10,428 nt of DNA from an uncultured Bacteroidota bacterium (GTDB taxonomy: Bacteria; Bacteroidota; Bacteroidia; Chitinophagales; Chitinophagaceae), in the NCBI GenBank assembly GCA_903847655.1, contig CAINEG010000051.1:1-10428 (forward strand), in the 5' to 3' direction. Below the pieces are notes generated by a model. That model searched no databases and had not been told where the DNA came from. It saw nothing but the letters and a program-made list of their open reading frames with translations. Below, piece by piece: positions 7,917-10,428 of this stretch. The position numbers and the translations under genes are program-made. How positions within the stretch are numbered: the stretch's first letter is position 1; each line of letters opens with the position of its first letter.

Positions 7917-8942
7917 TTAAACTTTGGTAAATTTATAAGGGTATACTTTTCCTGAAGCCCATTGCGCTACATAAATACTTCCTTCGTCGTCTACGCAAAC
8001 ATCATGTGGGTGAATAAATATTTTTTCCATTTGTGACATAGGTTGCAATACATCATTCTCATACACAGGCGCAGAGCCTCCTAAATTCGAAACCACTTTA
8101 TTGTCTTTGTCTAAAATGGTGACAAAACCCGAATTCACCGTATCCAAATTTGGAGAGCGCAATACGGCTGCATATAAATAATCTCCTTTAATGACAGGCC
8201 TACAAACACAGGCGCCTGGCAAGTGAATCACTTCTAATAATTTTCCTTCCATTGAAAAACGTTTAAAGGCATTTCTTGTGCGGTCGGTAATAATTAAAGT
8301 AGGTTTTGGATTTCTATAATCTACACAAATGCCATGGGCATTGTCTAAATGTTCATCACCTGATCCTTTTCCACCAAAAACATTTTTTAATTTTCCTTTT
8401 TCATCATAATGCAAAATATGTTGTGCACCATAGCCATCCGCTATGTAAAATTCACCATTCGCAAGCACGGTAGTTTCAGTTGGAACAAAGGCTTCCTTTT
8501 TTGCATAAGCGGGAAGATCAGCGGGCGGATCAATGGTCAATAATATTTTTCCAGTAATGGTGGTCTTATATACCTGATGTCGATTGGTATCGGTGATGAA
8601 TAATAAATCTTCTTTTCCATTGTGTTGCACTGTTAAGCCATGTGCCCCAGGAAATTCAGTCCCCCAGCTTTCTAATAAACGACCACTCTTATTATAGACA
8701 ATGACATTGTTTTTTGTTTCATTGGTTAATAACAGAATTCGACCCTTACCATCTTGAATCATTTCATGACAGTCATTCACCGGTGTTTGGTCGGGATTCA
8801 AACTGCCCCAGTTGGTATTCAATTGATAAGTCATTCCATTTTGACCATAGACTTGACCTGGCACTGGACGCATTAAATTTTTTGTAATCAATAGCCCTGC
8901 AGTGGAAACAAGGGTATTTTTTATAAAGGCATATCTTTTCAT
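7917..8942 (-). CDS. NHL-repeat six-bladed beta-propeller, peptidyl-hydroxyglycine amidating lyase (PAL)-like
   Basis: 341 residues from the ATG at 8942. The N-terminus (M-K-R-Y-A-F-I-K-N-T, then a weak hydrophobic stretch to about 23) looks like a Bacteroidota Tat leader with the second Arg changed to Tyr. The body is NHL repeats. Three blade motifs line up with the zinc His residues of animal PAL as I recall them: P-G-A-H101-G-L-T, N-A-H203-G-I-C and H-P-H313-D314-V-C. The stretch F-V-P-T-E-T-T, then Y-I-A-D-G-Y171-G, matches the PAL region with the catalytic Tyr, and T-D-R221 matches another PAL Arg. The PAL Arg near the first blade and the Met before the last His-Asp are not evident here (T-N-E and H311-P), so amidating lyase activity is doubtful. 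It could be a metal-stabilised scaffold or a lyase with another substrate. It is the first gene of the tight cluster, 32 bp ahead of the DUF1549/DUF1553 gene. Confidence 0.82.
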   Translation of the reverse strand: MKRYAFIKNTLVSTAGLLITKNLMRPVPGQVYGQNGMTYQLNTNWGSLNPDQTPVNDCHEMIQDGKGRILLLTNETKNNVIVYNKSGRLLESWGTEFPGAHGLTVQHNGKEDLLFITDTNRHQVYKTTITGKILLTIDPPADLPAYAKKEAFVPTETTVLANGEFYIADGYGAQHILHYDEKGKLKNVFGGKGSGDEHLDNAHGICVDYRNPKPTLIITDRTRNAFKRFSMEGKLLEVIHLPGACVCRPVIKGDYLYAAVLRSPNLDTVNSGFVTILDKDNKVVSNLGGSAPVYENDVLQPMSQMEKIFIHPHDVCVDDEGSIYVAQWASGKVYPYKFTKV

Positions 8943-8944
8943 AA

Positions 8945-8967
8945 GGAACAGTTTTGGAGAGCGTTCC
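8945..8967 (-). promoter_or_regulatory. Small hairpin in the 5' leader of the PAL-like propeller gene
   Basis: On the minus strand G-G-A-A-C and G-T-T-C-C form a 5-bp perfect inverted repeat with a 13-nt loop, ending two bases before the ATG at 8942. In the mRNA it would sit where a ribosome binds. No Shine-Dalgarno sequence is visible. It could modulate translation or be chance: a 5-bp stem is weak. Confidence 0.25.
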
Positions 8968-8986
8968 CTAAGATAAGTATTTTAAT

Positions 8987-9026
8987 AAAAAAATCGTAGC
9001 CTCATTGAAGAAACCCGGTTTTAGGC
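8987..9026 (-). terminator. Weak rho-independent-like structure after the phosphoesterase gene
   Basis: Read on the minus strand, GCCT (9026-9023) can pair with AGGC (9002-8999). Inside lies the near-palindrome AAACCGGGTTT, and a run of seven T follows at 8993-8987. The stem is short and the loop long, so termination would be leaky at best. It is the only candidate for separating the phosphoesterase from the downstream operon. Confidence 0.25.
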
Positions 9027-9047
9027 AAAAACTAGTTACTAAGTCAA

Positions 9048-9060
9048 TGATTACTAATCA
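9048..9060. repeat. Perfect 6-bp inverted repeat with 1-nt centre over the phosphoesterase stop codon
   Basis: TGATTA-C-TAATCA is a perfect palindrome around a single C and covers the TAG stop of the phosphoesterase gene (9056-9054). A related short palindrome, TAGT-T-ACTA, lies about ten bases further on. They could be protein-binding sites ahead of the downstream operon, but in AT-rich DNA such short palindromes are common by chance. Confidence 0.2.
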
Positions 9061-10428
9061 TCTTCACCGGATTTCTCCATTATTTTAATGAAAGCAGCTC
9101 TTTTGGGAGCTGGAACTACCGCATTTTCCCCTTTTAAACCCTTCCACAAAATTTCATTGAATTCATGGTCATCGTTGCTGTCTTCTTTCTTGAAATTTAA
9201 ACGCTCACTTTTTCTTTGCATGGCCGTATGGGCGGTATTTTTTTCATTGATATCGTATTGCAAAGCTTTTTGTGTAAATCCAGTCAAATTGGGGCTTTGA
9301 GCAAAACATCTCCAAACTGGGGTAGCAGCTGCATCGTACTGACTCATGGGCGGTAGGCCTAAAATTAATTCGATCGTTCTTAAAATTGAACTAGTGGAAT
9401 ACATCGTATGATCAATAAAATTACGCTTGACATATCCGCCTGCAATAAATGCAGGGCTTCGATGTGCATCTACATGGTCTGGTCCATCCTGTGCATCATC
9501 TTCTACCACAAAAACCACAGATTCCTTCCAAATCGGGCTTTTGCTTAAATACTCTACCAACATCCCCACCGCCAAATCATTGTCTGCCACATGCGCATAG
9601 GGAGAGGGCTTGCCTAAGCTCATACCTTCGGTATGGTCATTGATGATTCTCAAAGTATTCAATTGCGGCACTGCATTAATGGCTAATAAAGAATCAAAAT
9701 CACGTTTCCATTGACCTACCCTGGTGGTATCTCTGACAGATTGATCCCAGCTGGTATAGTAAGGACAAAAATGATTTTTTAAAACAGGTAAATTGGGTTT
9801 GTAATTGTCTGCGAATTCTCCGTAAGTTCGATAGGATACGCCGGCTCTTTTTGCAAAGTCCCAAATAAATCCATTTTTATTATTGGCAATCGCGCGGGTC
9901 CCTTCTGCATCATAAGTACCTCCACGACCTCCATAACTAGTGACCCAATTTTTTTCTAAATAATCATTGGCATAAGCACCAAAAGACCAATTGTGTCCAT
10001 CAGCACTTACTTCTCCATCTACATAAAAATTATCTAGTAATACAAATTCTTTGGCCAGCGCATGCAAGTTGGGTGTAATCTTTTCGCCAAACAAACACAA
10101 GCTAGAATCTCCATTGCCTTCTTTTACATCGCCTAAAACTTGATCGTAAGTTCTATTTTCTTTAACAATATAAAATACATGTTTGATGGCGGAAGGGTCT
10201 CCCACTTTTTGCGGGATCACCGAACCTTTTTCTGCATTTGACAATAGTTCATTGTTTTTGGTATAAGGTGTGTTTTGATAAACAGCCTGTGCATATAAAC
10301 TTAATTGTTTGTCACTGGGTACATTGATGATGCTTAAACTACCTTTCATTAACCCACCTATGTATTGAACCTCATTAACATTTTTTAATAAACCTTTTTG
10401 TACGCTTAACTGTGCATTTTTATCATAA
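9054..10428 (-). CDS. PF04185-type phosphoesterase with remnant of N-terminal YncE-like propeller, 5'-truncated
   Basis: 457 residues are visible. The frame is open to the right edge, so the ATG at 10349 is probably internal. The upstream residues end G-L-M-K-G-S-L-S-I-I-N-V-P, which is how the last propeller blade joins the catalytic domain in YncE/alkaline phosphatase fusion proteins. About 400 further N-terminal residues are therefore expected off-window. Catalytic-domain marks: V-K-E-N-R-T-Y-D-Q-V-L-G (10178-10143), G-E-V-S-A-D-G-H-N-W-S, and a metal site V-V-E-D-D-A-Q-D-G-P-D-H-V-D-A-H-R-S (9509-9456). The later S-I-L-R-T-I-E-L-I-L-G-L-P-P-M-S-Q-Y-D is typical of the family. Members (PF04185) are related to acid phosphatases and phospholipase C and belong to the alkaline phosphatase superfamily. 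The real substrate (phosphate or phosphonate ester) is unknown here. The product is expected in the periplasm or secreted. It lies 111 bp upstream of the PAL-like gene in the same orientation. Confidence 0.88.
   Translation of the reverse strand, partial: YDKNAQLSVQKGLLKNVNEVQYIGGLMKGSLSIINVPSDKQLSLYAQAVYQNTPYTKNNELLSNAEKGSVIPQKVGDPSAIKHVFYIVKENRTYDQVLGDVKEGNGDSSLCLFGEKITPNLHALAKEFVLLDNFYVDGEVSADGHNWSFGAYANDYLEKNWVTSYGGRGGTYDAEGTRAIANNKNGFIWDFAKRAGVSYRTYGEFADNYKPNLPVLKNHFCPYYTSWDQSVRDTTRVGQWKRDFDSLLAINAVPQLNTLRIINDHTEGMSLGKPSPYAHVADNDLAVGMLVEYLSKSPIWKESVVFVVEDDAQDGPDHVDAHRSPAFIAGGYVKRNFIDHTMYSTSSILRTIELILGLPPMSQYDAAATPVWRCFAQSPNLTGFTQKALQYDINEKNTAHTAMQRKSERLNFKKEDSNDDHEFNEILWKGLKGENAVVPAPKRAAFIKIMEKSGEDD

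Larger units (their letters stand above)
1949..8942 (-). other. Predicted four-gene operon: PAL-like propeller, PSCyt1-DUF1549-DUF1553, DUF1501, membrane PSCyt1-LRR protein
   Basis: Four genes in the same orientation are separated by 32, 9 and 2 bp, with no hairpin-plus-T-run between them, so they are probably co-transcribed from upstream of 8942. The last three are the PSCyt/DUF1501 module known mainly from Planctomycetes. A fifth gene further upstream (phosphoesterase, ending at 9054) has the same orientation but is separated by 111 bp and a weak terminator-like structure, so its membership is unclear. There is no regulator, transporter or cytochrome c maturation gene in the window. Co-transcription is inferred from spacing only. 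Confidence 0.7.

Noticed and set aside
8968..8975. TATCTTAG (minus strand) as a Bacteroidota -7 element
   Set aside because: It differs by one base from TAnnTTTG, and no TTG-type -33 element lies about 20 bases upstream.
9088..9300. 70-codon open frame on the + strand with a hydrophobic middle
   Set aside because: It is antisense to the C-terminal coding part of the phosphoesterase. The opposite strand has clear family motifs, so this is a chance frame.
10347..10349. ATG as the true start of the phosphoesterase
   Set aside because: 26 further in-frame codons run to the window edge and match the propeller-to-catalytic-domain junction, and no signal peptide follows this ATG.

Overview
The window is AT-rich and comes most likely from a Bacteroidota, probably a Chitinophagaceae-like or related freshwater/soil polymer degrader. 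The evidence is the AT-rich codon use, the absence of Shine-Dalgarno-like sequences ahead of well-supported starts, a Tat leader of the N-R-R-K-F-L type, and DUF2231/PSCyt1-type membrane cytochromes with the L-T-H-G-E motif. The assignment rests on style and protein families, not on a marker gene. All six protein genes belong to families that can be recognised at least broadly. No RNA gene, CRISPR array, insertion sequence or phage gene was seen.

Layout: one gene lies on the + strand (2-1924). It is the 3' part of a large secreted-type glycoside hydrolase resembling the alpha-galactosidase clan (GH36/GH27-like), and its 5' end is cut by the window. It converges with a block of five minus-strand genes, with only 24 bp between the stops. 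In transcription order (right to left) the block holds: (1) a 5'-truncated YncE-propeller/PF04185 phosphoesterase; (2) after a 111-bp gap, a six-bladed NHL propeller resembling peptidyl-alpha-hydroxyglycine amidating lyase (PAL); (3) 32 bp later, a PSCyt1-DUF1549-DUF1553 cytochrome; (4) 9 bp later, a Tat-exported DUF1501 protein; (5) 2 bp later, a polytopic DUF2231-like/cytochrome c/leucine-rich-repeat/chitobiase-type/discoidin-like protein.

The last three genes form a tight operon of the kind best known from Planctomycetes: PSCyt cytochromes paired with DUF1501. Its biochemical role is not established. All products appear to be exported or membrane-anchored. There are three CxxCH haem-c motifs in two proteins, two hydrolase-fold proteins of the alkaline phosphatase superfamily, a metal-dependent-looking propeller, and carbohydrate-binding-like domains on the membrane cytochrome. 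The simplest inference is a periplasmic or cell-surface redox and hydrolysis system acting on an extracellular, possibly glycan, substrate. The adjacent glycoside hydrolase fits this, but it is on the opposite strand and need not be co-regulated. The window shows neither the substrate nor the electron acceptor.
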